64,000 nt of DNA, from NCBI RefSeq assembly GCF_024497955.1, contig NZ_JANHKP010000002.1, forward strand, positions 372,001 through 436,000, in the 5' to 3' direction. The notes beneath the pieces were generated by a model. That model was not told the DNA's origin. It worked only from the letters and a program-made list of their open reading frames with translations, and ran no database searches. Position numbers and translations under genes: made by a program. Shown here in pieces: positions 8,530 to 17,346 of this stretch (the stretch's first letter is position 1; each line of letters opens with the position of its first letter). Origin of the DNA: Streptomyces sp. C10-9-1. Its GTDB lineage: Bacteria; Actinomycetota; Actinomycetes; Streptomycetales; Streptomycetaceae.

Positions 8530-9180
8530 TTGGCCTGTGACCTGTGGCTGGTCCCCCTCGTCGACGTGCTGTGCCACAGCCCCGACAACCCCTTCGCCGA
8601 AGAGATCTCCTCCTACGACAAGGCGCTGACCGGAGCCGGACTGCCGACCGTCCCCGTGTTCGCCTACATGCCGGGCCTCTCGGGCGACGTCGCACCGGTC
8701 GCCGGGTTCGACTACGACGCGCTGCACTTCCTGCGCCGCGCCTACCTGCTCCAGCTCTGCGGGCTCCCGGTGACGCCCGTCGACGAACTGGGCGGCGACT
8801 ACGAGCAGTTGCTGGAGATGTTCGAGTCGACGGCGCAGCAGTCGCATCTGGTGTGGCACTACGACCACGCGGGCGCCTACGTGCCCGTGGACTTCACCGC
8901 GCCCCTGTTCAACGACGAACTCCTGGAGGGCGGGGGGCCTCTGGGCTCCACCCAGGGCCTGCTGCGCGAACTGGAGTACGTGGCACCGTCCATCGGCATC
9001 GATCCGGCCAACCCGCCCGCCGCGCCGGCCCCGCCCGAGCGCCCCACGGCCCTGGAGGAGCCCGCCGGGCCCATCCCCTACGACGAGAGCCCCTTCGCGC
9101 GCGAGCGCCACGTCTGGCTGGGACTGCACGCCGCGGCGACGCGCAGCCTCGGGCAGGGCTCGATGATCATCTTCAGCTGA
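8530..9180 (+). CDS. Conserved hypothetical protein, about 216 residues
   Basis: I do not recognise a named family. The frame has strong coding bias from about position 8530, where a TTG follows GAGAGCGAG; upstream codons in the same frame are low-complexity Pro/Arg/Thr and are probably not translated. The start is therefore uncertain. The protein starts ACDLWLVPLVDVLCHSPDNP and contains FDYDALHFLRRAYLLQLCGLPVTPVDELGGDYEQLL. It has a Pro-rich stretch near residues 160-175 and ends HVWLGLHAAATRSLGQGSMI. It looks globular, acidic and cytosolic, with no membrane segment. A clear terminator follows, so it ends its own transcript. Confidence 0.72.
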   Translation: MACDLWLVPLVDVLCHSPDNPFAEEISSYDKALTGAGLPTVPVFAYMPGLSGDVAPVAGFDYDALHFLRRAYLLQLCGLPVTPVDELGGDYEQLLEMFESTAQQSHLVWHYDHAGAYVPVDFTAPLFNDELLEGGGPLGSTQGLLRELEYVAPSIGIDPANPPAAPAPPERPTALEEPAGPIPYDESPFARERHVWLGLHAAATRSLGQGSMIIFS

Positions 9181-9216
9181 CGCGCCGCGCGGCGACCCCC
9201 GCGAGGCCGCCACGGC

Positions 9217-9246
9217 GAAGGCCCCGGACCGGTGTCCGGGGCCTTC
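9217..9246 (+). terminator. Hairpin terminator
   Basis: Perfect 13-bp arms (9217-9229 and 9234-9246), loop CGGT, 37 bases after the stop of the hypothetical gene. Confidence 0.8.
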
Positions 9247-9492
9247 GTGCTGCCCGGCAAGCACAGGTTCGGCGGCCCGGTGTGGTGACGCGTCACGAAA
9301 TCCGGTCCGGGAGTTGGGGTTCCGTCACAGGCCCGACGCGCCGAGCGGGCGCTTAGTCTTCCGGCACCGATCGGGTGAACGCGCCCCGGGGAACGGGCCG
9401 TGGCTCCGCGGTCCCGCGCTCCGGGCGCCGGACCATGCCCGGAGCCGCAGACGATCCCCAGAGCCGCAGACCATCCCCGAAGGAGCTCCCCC

Positions 9493-10374
9493 ATGCCCTT
9501 CCGCTTCACCAGCCGTGCCCTGTCCGCGTGCGTCGCCGCCGCCGCGGCCGCCGCACTCGGCCTCGGCACCGCCGCGCCCGCCCAGGCCGCCGCGGACCCC
9601 CTCCGGTACGTCGCCCTCGGCGACAGCTACAGCGCGGGGTCGGGCATCCTGCCGCTCGACCCGTCGGCCTCGCTCCTGTGCGCCCGGACGACGAAGAACT
9701 ACCCGAACCTCCTCGCCGACCGCCTCGGCGCCGAACTGACCGACGTCACCTGCGGCGGTGCCGAGACCAAGGACTTCACCACCGCCCAGTACCCGGGCGT
9801 CCCCGCGCAGTTCGACGCCCTGGACGCGGACACGGACCTGGTGACGCTGACCATCGGCGGCAACGACAACGGCACCTTCATCACCGCCATCGTCGCCTGC
9901 GGCGGCCTGGGCGTCCTCACCCTCGGATACGGCAGCCCCTGCAAGGACGCCTACGGCAGCAAGTTCTCCGACGACATCGCCGGCAAGACGTACCCCGCGG
10001 TGAAGGCGGCGCTCCAGGAGATCAAGAGACGCTCCCCCCGGGCCGAGGTCGCCATCCTCGGCTACCCCTGGATCGTGCCCCAGCAGAGCGTCCGGGGCTG
10101 CTACCTCAAGATGCCCATCGCCAAGGGCGACATCCCCTACCTGCGCGGCATGCAGGCGGACCTGAACGCGGCGGTCGAGCGGGCGGCCGACGAGGCCGGG
10201 GCGACCTTCGTCGACATGGCCGCGGCCTCCGAGGGGCACGACGCCTGCCGGTCCTCGGGCACCCGCTGGATCGAGCCGCTGCTCTTCGGCACCAACGTGG
10301 TCCCGGTGCACCCGAACGCCGCGGGCGAGGCCGCGATGGCGGACCGGGCGGCGTCGGTGCTGCGCGTCGGCTGA
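9493..10374 (+). CDS. Secreted SGNH/GDSL-family lipase or esterase
   Basis: Protein of 293 residues with AGGAG eight bases before the ATG. Residues 1-33 are a signal peptide (MPFRFTSRALSACVAAAAAA, cleavage near AQA-AA). The catalytic set of secreted Streptomyces SGNH lipases is complete: S45 in ALGDSYSAG (block I), the oxyanion Gly near block II, N124 in TIGGNDNG (block III) and H273 in VPVHPN (block V). Several cysteines (LLCART, TCGG, ACGG, SPCKD, GCYL, DACR) could form three disulfides as in the S. coelicolor and S. rimosus lipases. It should hydrolyse acyl esters outside the cell; chain-length preference cannot be read here. Confidence 0.93.
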   Translation: MPFRFTSRALSACVAAAAAAALGLGTAAPAQAAADPLRYVALGDSYSAGSGILPLDPSASLLCARTTKNYPNLLADRLGAELTDVTCGGAETKDFTTAQYPGVPAQFDALDADTDLVTLTIGGNDNGTFITAIVACGGLGVLTLGYGSPCKDAYGSKFSDDIAGKTYPAVKAALQEIKRRSPRAEVAILGYPWIVPQQSVRGCYLKMPIAKGDIPYLRGMQADLNAAVERAADEAGATFVDMAAASEGHDACRSSGTRWIEPLLFGTNVVPVHPNAAGEAAMADRAASVLRVG

Positions 10375-10398
10375 CCGGCGGCAGTCACGACCGCACCG

Positions 10399-10446
10399 CG
10401 CGCGACGGAGGCCGGGCACCCTCGGGGGCCCGGCCTCCGTCGCGCG
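10399..10446. terminator. Long hairpin terminator between lipase and SLATT gene
   Basis: Perfect 19-bp arms (10399-10417 and 10428-10446), 10-base loop, between convergent genes; probably bidirectional. Confidence 0.8.
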
Positions 10447-10489
10447 TCCTGCCGAGCCGGCCCCGGCCCCGGGCGGGTGGGGCCGCCGC

Positions 10490-11242
10490 TCAGCGGGGCG
10501 GCTCCGGCGGCCGCTGGCGGGGCATGTTGGGGCGGGTACCGGGAGGTAGCGGGAACCTGCCCTGGATGACCCCCGCCGACTGCCCGGACTGCCCGGACTC
10601 GGAGCCGCGGCCCGGCAGCGGCGAGAGCGACAGGGGCGAGGGGCCCGGCACGCGGAAGTTCGTCATCCAGTCGGAGGTCTCGTTGCGGACCAGGTCCGCC
10701 ACGTCCTCCGTGAAGCGCCGCAGCACCCCCAGGCAGCGCTCGGCCGCCTCGCCCGCGGTGCCCTCGGCCGGGCCCAGGACCTCCCGCACACTCTCCGACG
10801 CCCAGTCGAACTGGAGCACCTGCAGGCGGCGCTGCACCGCCTGCGCCGTGGCCACGCTGCGCATCCAGCCGGCCGTCAGCCCGAAGTAGCGGTCGGCGCC
10901 GGTGAAGGCGGCGGCGGCCAGCAGGGACAGGTACCCCCAGGGCGCGCCCGAGGCGACCGCGCCCGCGAGGTCGAGCAGCGGCAGCGCCGCTCCGCCGGCC
11001 ACACCCAGCGCGGTGCCCAGGCGCAGAAGCCGGGCCCAGCGGCGCTTGCGGGTGCGGTCCGACAGGTACCAGTCGGCCGTGCGCAGCGCCTCCGCCTCCA
11101 CCCAGCGGTAGAGCTCGTCGAGCCGGGCCGCGGGCTCGCCCCAGTCCCCCTGGGGAAACGCCCGCCCGGTCAGGTCACCCAGCGGCTCCTTGCCGCCCTC
11201 CTCCCGGGCGGGCCTCCCGGGTTGCATCTCCGGTTGGCTCAC
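10490..11242 (-). CDS. SLATT-domain two-TM membrane protein
   Basis: Protein of 250 residues, GTG start with GAGGAG at about 8 bases. An amphipathic N-terminal helix ends with [34 protein letters not shown]. Two hydrophobic helices follow ([20 protein letters not shown] and [20 protein letters not shown]), then helical [26 protein letters not shown]. This is the SLATT layout (SMODS/SLOG-associating two-TM effector; DUF4231-like). In known nucleotide-sensing defence systems SLATT proteins are thought to form membrane pores. Here no nucleotide synthase or SLOG partner is nearby and the neighbours are housekeeping (ybaB, recR), so a defence role is doubtful. The C-terminus is a disordered Pro/Gly/Ser/Arg tail of about 55 residues. 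Confidence 0.8.
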   Translation of the reverse strand: MSQPEMQPGRPAREEGGKEPLGDLTGRAFPQGDWGEPAARLDELYRWVEAEALRTADWYLSDRTRKRRWARLLRLGTALGVAGGAALPLLDLAGAVASGAPWGYLSLLAAAAFTGADRYFGLTAGWMRSVATAQAVQRRLQVLQFDWASESVREVLGPAEGTAGEAAERCLGVLRRFTEDVADLVRNETSDWMTNFRVPGPSPLSLSPLPGRGSESGQSGQSAGVIQGRFPLPPGTRPNMPRQRPPEPPR

Positions 11243-11562
11243 CGGTGCGCTCCTCTACCTCTGCGGCTTCGCTGAAAAGGTGCTCAAAAGGTGCTGACGT
11301 TACACCGTGCGACGTACGGTGCGCGCGTGCGTTCTGGTGCCCCCGTAGATGTGCTGGCCCCTTTCATACCGCCGAATGGAGGTCCCTGGGCCGTGGATCG
11401 CGGTATTTCCGTCCGCACGGGCGGTGTGATCAGGTAAAGGCGCCTGGTCAAGGAGGGTGTCCCTCACCCGAAAGAGTTGGCCGCCGCCGGGTGGGGCGCC
11501 GGCTGCGGCCACCACGTAGGCTCGGCCGTACCGAAGCGACATCCGTACGGACAGGAGTGACC
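11243..11562. other. Divergent promoter region, SLATT gene / ybaB
   Basis: About 320 bases separating two divergent starts. It is less GC-rich than its surroundings in 11270-11450 (for example AAAAGGTGCTCAAAAGGTGC), which fits promoters in both directions. ACAGGAG at 11551-11557 serves the ybaB GTG. No RNA gene (in particular no SRP RNA) and no small ORF could be supported. Confidence 0.5.
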
Positions 11563-11898
11563 GTGATTCCCGGTGGTGGGCAGCCCAACATGCAGCAGTT
11601 GCTCCAGCAGGCGCAGAAGATGCAGCAGGACCTGGCGCGCGCCCAGGAGGAACTGGCCCTGACGGAGGTCGAGGGCCAGGCCGGCGGCGGCCTCGTCACG
11701 GCGACCGTCAACGGTTCCGGCGAGCTGCGCGGGCTGGTGATCGACCCGAAGGCCGTCGACCCGGAGGACACCGAGACCCTCGCCGACCTGGTGGTCGCCG
11801 CCGTCAAGGCCGCCAACGACAACGCCCAGAAGCTCCAGCAGGAGAAGCTGGGCCCGCTCGCCGAGGGGCTCGGCGGCATGCCGGGGCTCCCCTTCTGA
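11563..11898 (+). CDS. ybaB: YbaB/EbfC nucleoid-associated DNA-binding protein
   Basis: Protein of 111 residues. The GTG start has ACAGGAG upstream. The N-terminal Gln-rich helix ([20 protein letters not shown]) is typical, followed by the beta sheet [19 protein letters not shown] and helix [19 protein letters not shown]. It ends with [11 protein letters not shown], the characteristic Gly/Met/Pro tail. YbaB dimers bind DNA and are thought to act in nucleoid organisation or recombination. The gene lies just upstream of recR, as in most bacteria. dnaX, the usual third member of the group, is absent from the window. Confidence 0.95.
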   Translation: MIPGGGQPNMQQLLQQAQKMQQDLARAQEELALTEVEGQAGGGLVTATVNGSGELRGLVIDPKAVDPEDTETLADLVVAAVKAANDNAQKLQQEKLGPLAEGLGGMPGLPF

Positions 11899-12083
11899 GG
11901 GCCCGCCCGAGGGGGCCTCGCCCCCCGGGCCGCCGGGCGCCCGCAGGGGCCCGGCGCGTTGGCCGGAGGCAGGCGGGCGGTGGGCGCGTACGGTGGCGTC
12001 CACCTCCGGTCCCGGCAGGCGTCTTCTGTGCGCCACCGTCACCAACTACCGTTAGCAGCACGAGCGCAAGGAAAGGCGTCCCG

Positions 12084-12683
12084 TTGTACGAAGGCGTGGT
12101 TCAGGACCTCATCGACGAACTGGGCAGGCTGCCCGGCGTCGGTCCCAAGAGCGCGCAGCGGATCGCCTTCCACATCCTCCAGTCCGAACCGGCGGACGTG
12201 CGCCGCCTGGCGCAGGCGCTGCTGGAGGTCAAGGACAAGGTGCGGTTCTGCACCGTCTGCGGCAACGTCGCCCAGCAGGAGCAGTGCGCCGTCTGCCGCG
12301 ACGCGCGGCGCGACACGTCGGTCATCTGCGTCGTGGAGGAACCGAAGGACGTGGTCGCGATCGAGCGGACGCGCGAGTTCCGCGGTCGCTACCACGTCCT
12401 CGGCGGGGCCATCAGCCCCATCGAGGGCGTCGGCCCCGACGACCTGCGCATCCGGGAACTGCTCGCGCGGCTCGCCGACGGCACCGTCACCGAGCTCATC
12501 CTGGCCACGGACCCCAATCTTGAGGGCGAGGCGACCGCCACGTACCTCGCACGCATGGTGAAGCCGATGGGACTCAAGGTCACGCGGCTGGCCAGCGGCC
12601 TCCCGGTGGGGGGAGACTTGGAATACGCCGACGAGGTCACGCTCGGTCGTGCCTTCGAGGGGAGACGACTGCTCGATGTCTGA
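12084..12683 (+). CDS. recR: Recombination mediator RecR
   Basis: Protein of 199 residues, the normal RecR length, starting at TTG (12084) with AAGGAAAGG upstream. Order of domains: helix-hairpin-helix ([19 protein letters not shown]), a C4 zinc finger ([17 protein letters not shown]), the Toprim domain ([20 protein letters not shown] ... [19 protein letters not shown]) and the C-terminal Walker B-like end. RecR works with RecF/RecO to load RecA on gapped DNA. Its last eight bases overlap the start of the DUF5063 gene, so both are in one transcript with ybaB upstream. Confidence 0.97.
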   Translation: MYEGVVQDLIDELGRLPGVGPKSAQRIAFHILQSEPADVRRLAQALLEVKDKVRFCTVCGNVAQQEQCAVCRDARRDTSVICVVEEPKDVVAIERTREFRGRYHVLGGAISPIEGVGPDDLRIRELLARLADGTVTELILATDPNLEGEATATYLARMVKPMGLKVTRLASGLPVGGDLEYADEVTLGRAFEGRRLLDV

Positions 12684-13335
12684 CGCCATGCTGCACGCGG
12701 TGGGCCAGAACCCGGACGACTTCGCCGTCCAGGTCGCCGACTCGATCGAGTCCTTCATCGTCGCGACCACCGAGGTCGCCAAGGGGGACGAGCCGGACAG
12801 CGCTGTGCCGTTCCTGCTGCTGGAGGTCTCCCAGCTGCTGCTCACCGGCGGGCGCCTCGGCGCGCACGAGGACATCGTCCCCGAGGAGCGCTACGAGACG
12901 GACACCGGGCCCGACCTGGACGTCGACGATCTGCGCGAGCGCTTCGCCGTGCTGCTGGACCCGATCGACGTCTTCTCCGAGGTCTTCGACCCGTACGAGC
13001 CGCGCAAGGCCCCGGTGCCCTCGCGGATCTCGGACAGCCTCGCCGACATCGTCACCGACCTGCGCCACGGCCTGGCCCACTACCGGGCGGGGCGGACCAC
13101 CGAGGCGCTGTGGTGGTGGCAGTTCTCCTACTTCTCCAACTGGGGTCCGACCGCCTCCGCGACCCTGAGGGCGCTCCAGTCGCTCGTCTCGCACGTCCGC
13201 CTGAACCAGCCGCTGGCCGCGCTGGACGGACTGGACACGGACGAGGACCTCACCGAGGAGGTGCTGGCCGAGGAGGCCGGCAAGGTCATGGCGGAGGAGA
13301 TCGCCGCACCCCTGGGGCTCCGCCGGGGGCGCTGA
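12676..13335 (+). CDS. DUF5063 family protein
   Basis: Protein of 219 residues whose ATG lies within the last codons of recR (8-base overlap), implying coupled translation. Features: acidic overall, [23 protein letters not shown] near the N-terminus, [31 protein letters not shown], and [26 protein letters not shown], with a Trp-rich motif typical of the family. No signal or membrane segment is seen. The function is not known. Constant linkage to recR in Streptomyces suggests, but does not show, a link to DNA repair. Confidence 0.88.
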   Translation: MSDAMLHAVGQNPDDFAVQVADSIESFIVATTEVAKGDEPDSAVPFLLLEVSQLLLTGGRLGAHEDIVPEERYETDTGPDLDVDDLRERFAVLLDPIDVFSEVFDPYEPRKAPVPSRISDSLADIVTDLRHGLAHYRAGRTTEALWWWQFSYFSNWGPTASATLRALQSLVSHVRLNQPLAALDGLDTDEDLTEEVLAEEAGKVMAEEIAAPLGLRRGR

Positions 13336-13340
13336 GCGGA

Positions 13341-13363
13341 CGCCCCGGCGCAGTGCCGGGGCG
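13341..13363 (+). terminator. Hairpin terminator of the ybaB-recR-DUF5063 operon
   Basis: Perfect 9-bp arms (13341-13349, 13355-13363), loop GCAGT, starting five bases after the stop codon. Confidence 0.75.
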
Positions 13364-13466
13364 GACGTAGCGGAACCGGTACGCGGACGAGGCCGTACCG
13401 TCTCCTGCCGCTTGCTACGGTCGGCCACCGACCTGAGGACGAGCAGCGGGAAGCGGGGGCACAGGG

Positions 13467-14252
13467 GTGGCGGCGCAGGGGTGGAGCACCGTACGCGGAC
13501 GGACGGCGCGGGCCGGCGCGGCAGCGGGAGCGGCCCTGCTCCTGGCGGTCGGGTGCACCATGCAGGAGGAGCGGCGCCCCACGGTCGTGCAGGAGGCGCC
13601 GAGCGCCCCGCCGCCCGCCTCCGCCGCCTCCGCCCCGGTCTCCGCGGCACCCTCCGCGTCGCCCTCGCCCACGGGGACGGCCACCCCTTCCGCGTCCGCC
13701 GCCCCCTCGGCGCCGAGCGCCCCGCCCACGAGGACGGCGACCCCGCCGGCACCGCCCGCGAGCCCCGCGCCGCGCCCGGCCGCGCCCACCCGGCTCACGG
13801 TCTCCGCCGCCGCACCCGGCGGGCTGGACCTCGTGCGCGGTGGCGCCGCCCGTGAGTTCGCCGTCACCCTCGCAGGCGGCAACGTCCGGGCCTACACGGC
13901 GCTCAAGGTCGTCTTCCAGATGGAGATGATGCCCGGCGAGGGCCCGGGGCCCCTGCCGGCGGGCAACGGGTTCGTCCTGGAGCGCCGCGACCCGTCCAGC
14001 GGTCTCTGGCGGCCCGTCGAGCTGCGCGTCGCCAACGACGTCCAGCCGCACTTCCTGTTCTCCGGGGGCGCCCCGCTGGCCCGCGAGGCTATTCGGACCG
14101 AGCGGTTCCGTATCCGTGCGGGCGCGGAGGGCCCCGTCGGGTCCCTCCCTCTGATGATCCGGGTCGTCGACACCACCGCGCCGGCGTCCGCCACCCCCGA
14201 GCAGGGCGTCCCCGCCCGCACCTCCCTCGCGGTCGCCGCCCGCCGCGCCTGA
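13467..14252 (+). CDS. Predicted lipoprotein with Pro/Ala/Ser-rich linker
   Basis: Protein of 261 residues from GTG 13467. A basic n-region and hydrophobic core end in LLLAVGCTMQEE, with the Cys at about residue 31 as the likely lipidation site. Residues 45-115 are a low-complexity Pro/Ala/Ser/Thr linker of the kind that spans the cell wall. The C-terminal 145 residues look like an immunoglobulin-like beta domain: FAVTLAGGNVRAYTALKVVFQMEMMPGEGP, FVLERRDPSSGLWRPVELRV, plus a repeat of the pattern near the end. No catalytic motif is seen. It may be a surface binding or structural protein. I do not recognise a named family. Confidence 0.8.
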   Translation: MAAQGWSTVRGRTARAGAAAGAALLLAVGCTMQEERRPTVVQEAPSAPPPASAASAPVSAAPSASPSPTGTATPSASAAPSAPSAPPTRTATPPAPPASPAPRPAAPTRLTVSAAAPGGLDLVRGGAAREFAVTLAGGNVRAYTALKVVFQMEMMPGEGPGPLPAGNGFVLERRDPSSGLWRPVELRVANDVQPHFLFSGGAPLAREAIRTERFRIRAGAEGPVGSLPLMIRVVDTTAPASATPEQGVPARTSLAVAARRA

Positions 14253-14451
14253 GCCGCGCGGCCGGTCCGCAGGCCCTCCCGCGCCGCCGGGGCCGGGTGT
14301 GAGCCGCCCCACACAGGGGCCTACACCGGGGGCCGATGGGCAGCAGCCATCCGAGCGGCCGCGGGATCCTGCGGGTCGACGCGGCTGGGCGGGACATCTC
14401 AGCATGTGGCACCACCAGGGTGTTCCGCGGTCGCTCGATAGACTGAGCCGA

Positions 14452-14477
14452 CCGCAGTACTACCGCAGTATTACTGC
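14452..14477. promoter_or_regulatory. Direct/inverted repeat upstream of ask
   Basis: Two adjacent 11-bp copies of CCGCAGTAYTA (14452-14462, 14463-14473). Together with the following bases they also make an imperfect palindrome from GCAGTA (14454) to TACTGC (14477). It sits 23 bases before the aspartokinase start, just after a TAGACT box (14439-14444). This could be an operator or leader structure; inference only. Confidence 0.35.
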
Positions 14478-14500
14478 CGAAGACCGAGCGAGGAGCGCAC

Positions 14501-15772
14501 GTGGGCCTTGTCGTGCAGAAGTACGGAGGCTCCTCCGTTGCCGATGCCGAAGGCATCAAGCGGGTCGCCAAGCGGATCGTCGATGCCAAGAAGAACGGCC
14601 ACCAGGTGGTCGTCGTGGTGTCGGCGATGGGTGACACGACGGACGAGCTGATCGATCTTGCCGGGCAGGTATCCCCGATCCCTGCCGGGCGCGAGTTCGA
14701 CATGCTGCTGACCGCCGGAGAGCGGATCTCCATGGCCCTGCTGGCCATGGCGATCAAAAACCTGGGCCACGAGGCCCAGTCGTTCACCGGCAGCCAGGCA
14801 GGCGTCATCACCGACTCGGTCCACAACAAGGCGCGCATCATCGATGTGACGCCGGGCCGGATCCGTACGGCGCTCGACGAGGGCAACATCGCCATCGTCG
14901 CCGGCTTCCAGGGTGTGTCCCAGGACAAGAAGGACATCACCACCCTCGGCCGCGGCGGGTCGGACACCACCGCCGTGGCGCTGGCCGCGGCGCTGGACGC
15001 CGAGGTCTGCGAGATCTACACCGACGTCGACGGCGTCTTCACCGCCGACCCGCGGGTCGTGAAGAAGGCGAAGAAGATCGACTGGATCTCCTTCGAGGAC
15101 ATGCTGGAGCTCGCCGCCTCCGGCTCCAAGGTGCTGCTGCACCGCTGCGTCGAGTACGCACGCCGTTACAACATCCCGATCCACGTCCGCTCCTCCTTCT
15201 CGGGGCTGCGGGGCACCTGGGTCAGCAACGAACCGCGAGGGGATCAGAAGGTGGAGCACGCCATCATCTCCGGAGTCGCCCACGACGTCTCCGAGGCCAA
15301 GGTCACGGTCGTCGGCGTGCCGGACAAGCCGGGCGAGGCCGCGGCGATCTTCCGCGCGATCGCCGACGCCGAACTCAACATCGACATGGTCGTCCAGAAC
15401 GTGTCGGCGGCCACCACCGCCCTGACCGACATCTCCTTCACGCTGCCGAAGACGGACGGCGCCAAGGCGATGGCCGCACTGGAGAAGCAGAAGTCCGCCA
15501 TCGGCTTCGACTCGCTCCGCTACGACGACCAGATCGGCAAGATCTCGCTGGTCGGCGCGGGGATGAAGACCAACCCCGGTGTGACCGCCACCTTCTTCGA
15601 GGCCCTCTCCGACACGGGCGTCAACATCGAGCTGATCTCCACCTCGGAGATCCGCATCTCGGTGGTCACCCGCGCCGACGACGTCAACGAGGCCGTGCGC
15701 GCCGTGCACACCGCCTTCGGGCTCGACTCCGACTCGGACGAGGCGGTCGTCTACGGCGGCACCGGGCGATGA
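14501..15772 (+). CDS. ask: Aspartokinase (alpha subunit)
   Basis: Protein of 423 residues, GTG start with GAGGAG upstream. It begins with [19 protein letters not shown], the aspartokinase ATP/aspartate signature, and continues with [45 protein letters not shown] and [15 protein letters not shown]. Two ACT domains follow (from about residues 265 and 345) that bind feedback inhibitors (lysine plus threonine in related actinobacteria). It phosphorylates aspartate in the first step toward lysine, threonine, methionine and diaminopimelate. The next gene, 25 bases downstream, is an ASADH homologue, as in the classical ask-asd operon. An internal start gives a predicted beta subunit (15251). Confidence 0.97.
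   Translation: MGLVVQKYGGSSVADAEGIKRVAKRIVDAKKNGHQVVVVVSAMGDTTDELIDLAGQVSPIPAGREFDMLLTAGERISMALLAMAIKNLGHEAQSFTGSQAGVITDSVHNKARIIDVTPGRIRTALDEGNIAIVAGFQGVSQDKKDITTLGRGGSDTTAVALAAALDAEVCEIYTDVDGVFTADPRVVKKAKKIDWISFEDMLELAASGSKVLLHRCVEYARRYNIPIHVRSSFSGLRGTWVSNEPRGDQKVEHAIISGVAHDVSEAKVTVVGVPDKPGEAAAIFRAIADAELNIDMVVQNVSAATTALTDISFTLPKTDGAKAMAALEKQKSAIGFDSLRYDDQIGKISLVGAGMKTNPGVTATFFEALSDTGVNIELISTSEIRISVVTRADDVNEAVRAVHTAFGLDSDSDEAVVYGGTGR
15251..15772 (+). other. Predicted internal translation start: aspartokinase beta subunit
   Basis: Codon 251 of ask is GTG ([18 protein letters not shown]), preceded by GCGAGGGG about eight bases upstream. It would yield a 173-residue polypeptide containing only the two ACT domains. 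Actinobacterial ask genes (shown in Corynebacterium, reported for Streptomyces) make such an in-frame beta subunit that completes an alpha2-beta2 enzyme. The position and ribosome site here match that pattern. Confidence 0.7.
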
Positions 15773-15797
15773 CCCTCCGGCCCGGAGGCGTGCGGCG

Positions 15798-16913
15798 ATG
15801 AGCCGCGGCCCGGCGCTCGCGGTCGTCGGGGCGACCGGAGCCGTCGGCGAGGTGATGCTCCGCATCCTGTCGCAGCACGCCGACGTCTGGGGCGAGATCC
15901 GACTCGTGGCCTCCCCGCGCTCGGCCGGCCGCAGGCTGGCCGTGCGCGGGGAGGAGTGCGAGGTCGTGGCGCTCGCGGACGAGGCCTTCGACGGCATCGA
16001 CGTGGCGCTCTTCCTGGTGCCCGGCGAGGTGTCCGCCCGCTGGGCACCCGTCGCGGCGGCCCGCGGCGCCGTGGTCGTGGACAGCTCCCCCGCCTTCCGG
16101 GCCGACCCGGAGGTGCCCCTGGTGGTGCCCGAGGTCAACCCCCACGCGGTGCGGGTACGGCCCCGGGGCATCGTCGCGAGCCCCCACGACACCACCCTGA
16201 CCCTCGCCCCGGCGATCGGGGCGCTGCACGCCGAGTTCGGGCTGCGGGAGCTGGTCGTCGCCTCCTACCAGGCCGCCAGCGGCGCCGGGCGGGACGCCGC
16301 CCGGGCGCTGCGCGAGCAGGTCTCCCTGGTCGCGGACAGCGACCTGGGCACCGGCCCGGGCGATGTGCGCCGGGCCGTGGGCGAGGACCGCCTGGGACCC
16401 TTCGCCGGTCCCCTCGCGCTCAACGTCGTCCCCTGGACCGGAGAGCTCCTCGACGGCGGCTGGTCTTCCGAGGAACTCGGGCTGCGCGAGGAGACCCGCA
16501 AGGTCCTCGGCCTGCCCGGGCTCCGGGTGGCGGCCACCTGCGTGCGCGTCCCGGTGCTGATCTCCCACTCCCTCGCGGTGCACGCGCGCTTCGAGGGCGA
16601 GGTGACGGTGGACCGGGCGCACGAGATCCTCGCCACCTCGCCCGGCGTGGTCCTCTACGACCAGCCGGAGGTGGGCGACTTCCCCACGCCCGCGGACGTG
16701 GTGGGCACCGACCCGGTCTGGGTGGGGCGGGTGCGGCGGGCGCCCGACGACCCGGCGGCCCTGGAACTCTTCGTCTGCGGGGACAACCTCCGCAAGGGCG
16801 CCGCCCTGAACTCGGCGCAGATCGCGGAGATGGTGGCCGCCGAACTCGCCGCCTCCGCGGGGCCGTCCCCGCTCCCCTCCGAGCCGTCCTCGGCGCCGTC
16901 CTCCGGCGGGTAG
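15798..16913 (+). CDS. Aspartate-semialdehyde dehydrogenase homologue lacking the catalytic cysteine
   Basis: Protein of 371 residues, ATG with GGAGGCG upstream, 25 bases after ask. The fold is that of bacterial ASADH: NADP site VVGATGAVGEVML, SPAFRADPEVPLVVPEVN, SYQAASGAG (substrate Gln), CVRVPVLISHSLAVHARF (Arg and His of the active site), TPADVVGTDPVWVGRVRR and CGDNLRKGAALN. But the nucleophile loop, normally NPNC, reads SPHD here, with D131 at the Cys position. Two Asn are also changed. ASADH chemistry needs the cysteine thiol, so the protein is probably inactive as a dehydrogenase or has another role. The reading frame is intact with normal codon use, so it is not obviously a pseudogene. 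A second asd elsewhere would then be required. A low-complexity Ser/Pro tail ends the protein. Confidence 0.88.
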   Translation: MSRGPALAVVGATGAVGEVMLRILSQHADVWGEIRLVASPRSAGRRLAVRGEECEVVALADEAFDGIDVALFLVPGEVSARWAPVAAARGAVVVDSSPAFRADPEVPLVVPEVNPHAVRVRPRGIVASPHDTTLTLAPAIGALHAEFGLRELVVASYQAASGAGRDAARALREQVSLVADSDLGTGPGDVRRAVGEDRLGPFAGPLALNVVPWTGELLDGGWSSEELGLREETRKVLGLPGLRVAATCVRVPVLISHSLAVHARFEGEVTVDRAHEILATSPGVVLYDQPEVGDFPTPADVVGTDPVWVGRVRRAPDDPAALELFVCGDNLRKGAALNSAQIAEMVAAELAASAGPSPLPSEPSSAPSSGG

Positions 16914-17346
16914 GCCCCGACGGGGGCGGGCGCCCGGCCCGGCCCTCCGGAGCCGGTACCGGGGACGGAGCCGGGGCACGGCCACGCCGCTGCTGCCCCG
17001 TCCCCGTGCCGCCGTCCTCCGGCGGTACGGGCGGAGCCGGCCGCGCACACCGGGTGTGACCTCGGGCACCGCGCGATGATCGGCCGCTTTTGTAGGATCT
17101 ACGAGGCGTCCCTGATTCACGTAGAGGTCTGAACCACTTGAACGCGGGCGTTCGCATGTTCGACGATGCGTTTCTCTGTGCCGCAACCGGCGGCGGAGAG
17201 CGGAGCGTCTTCGCGGACACCTCGACGGGGTGCGGGGGAGTACGGGGCATTGGGGAAGAACGAGTGCGGATCAGGGAGTCGGGAGCACCGCCGAAAGCGG
17301 GCGCGAGCGCGTACAACCCTGGCGGGGGGAAGCGTGTCCAACTGGC
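16914..17346 (+). other. Intergenic region upstream of the ECF sigma factor
   Basis: The first 140 bases hold imperfect GC hairpins (for example CCGCCGTCCTCCGGCGG at 17008-17024). Around 17085-17170 the GC content drops (GCTTTTGTAGGATCTACGAGG, with the small palindrome GTAGGATCTAC at 17092-17102), which fits a promoter. Short frames start here, but none has convincing codon bias, so I do not annotate a gene. Confidence 0.45.

Noticed and set aside
10490..11242. SLATT gene as part of a defence island.
   Set aside because: Neighbours are housekeeping genes with normal composition; there is no nucleotide cyclase, SLOG protein or nuclease.
11243..11562. SRP RNA (ffs) beside ybaB-recR, as in many bacteria.
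   Set aside because: No GGAAGCAGCC-type motif or long hairpin of the right form is present.
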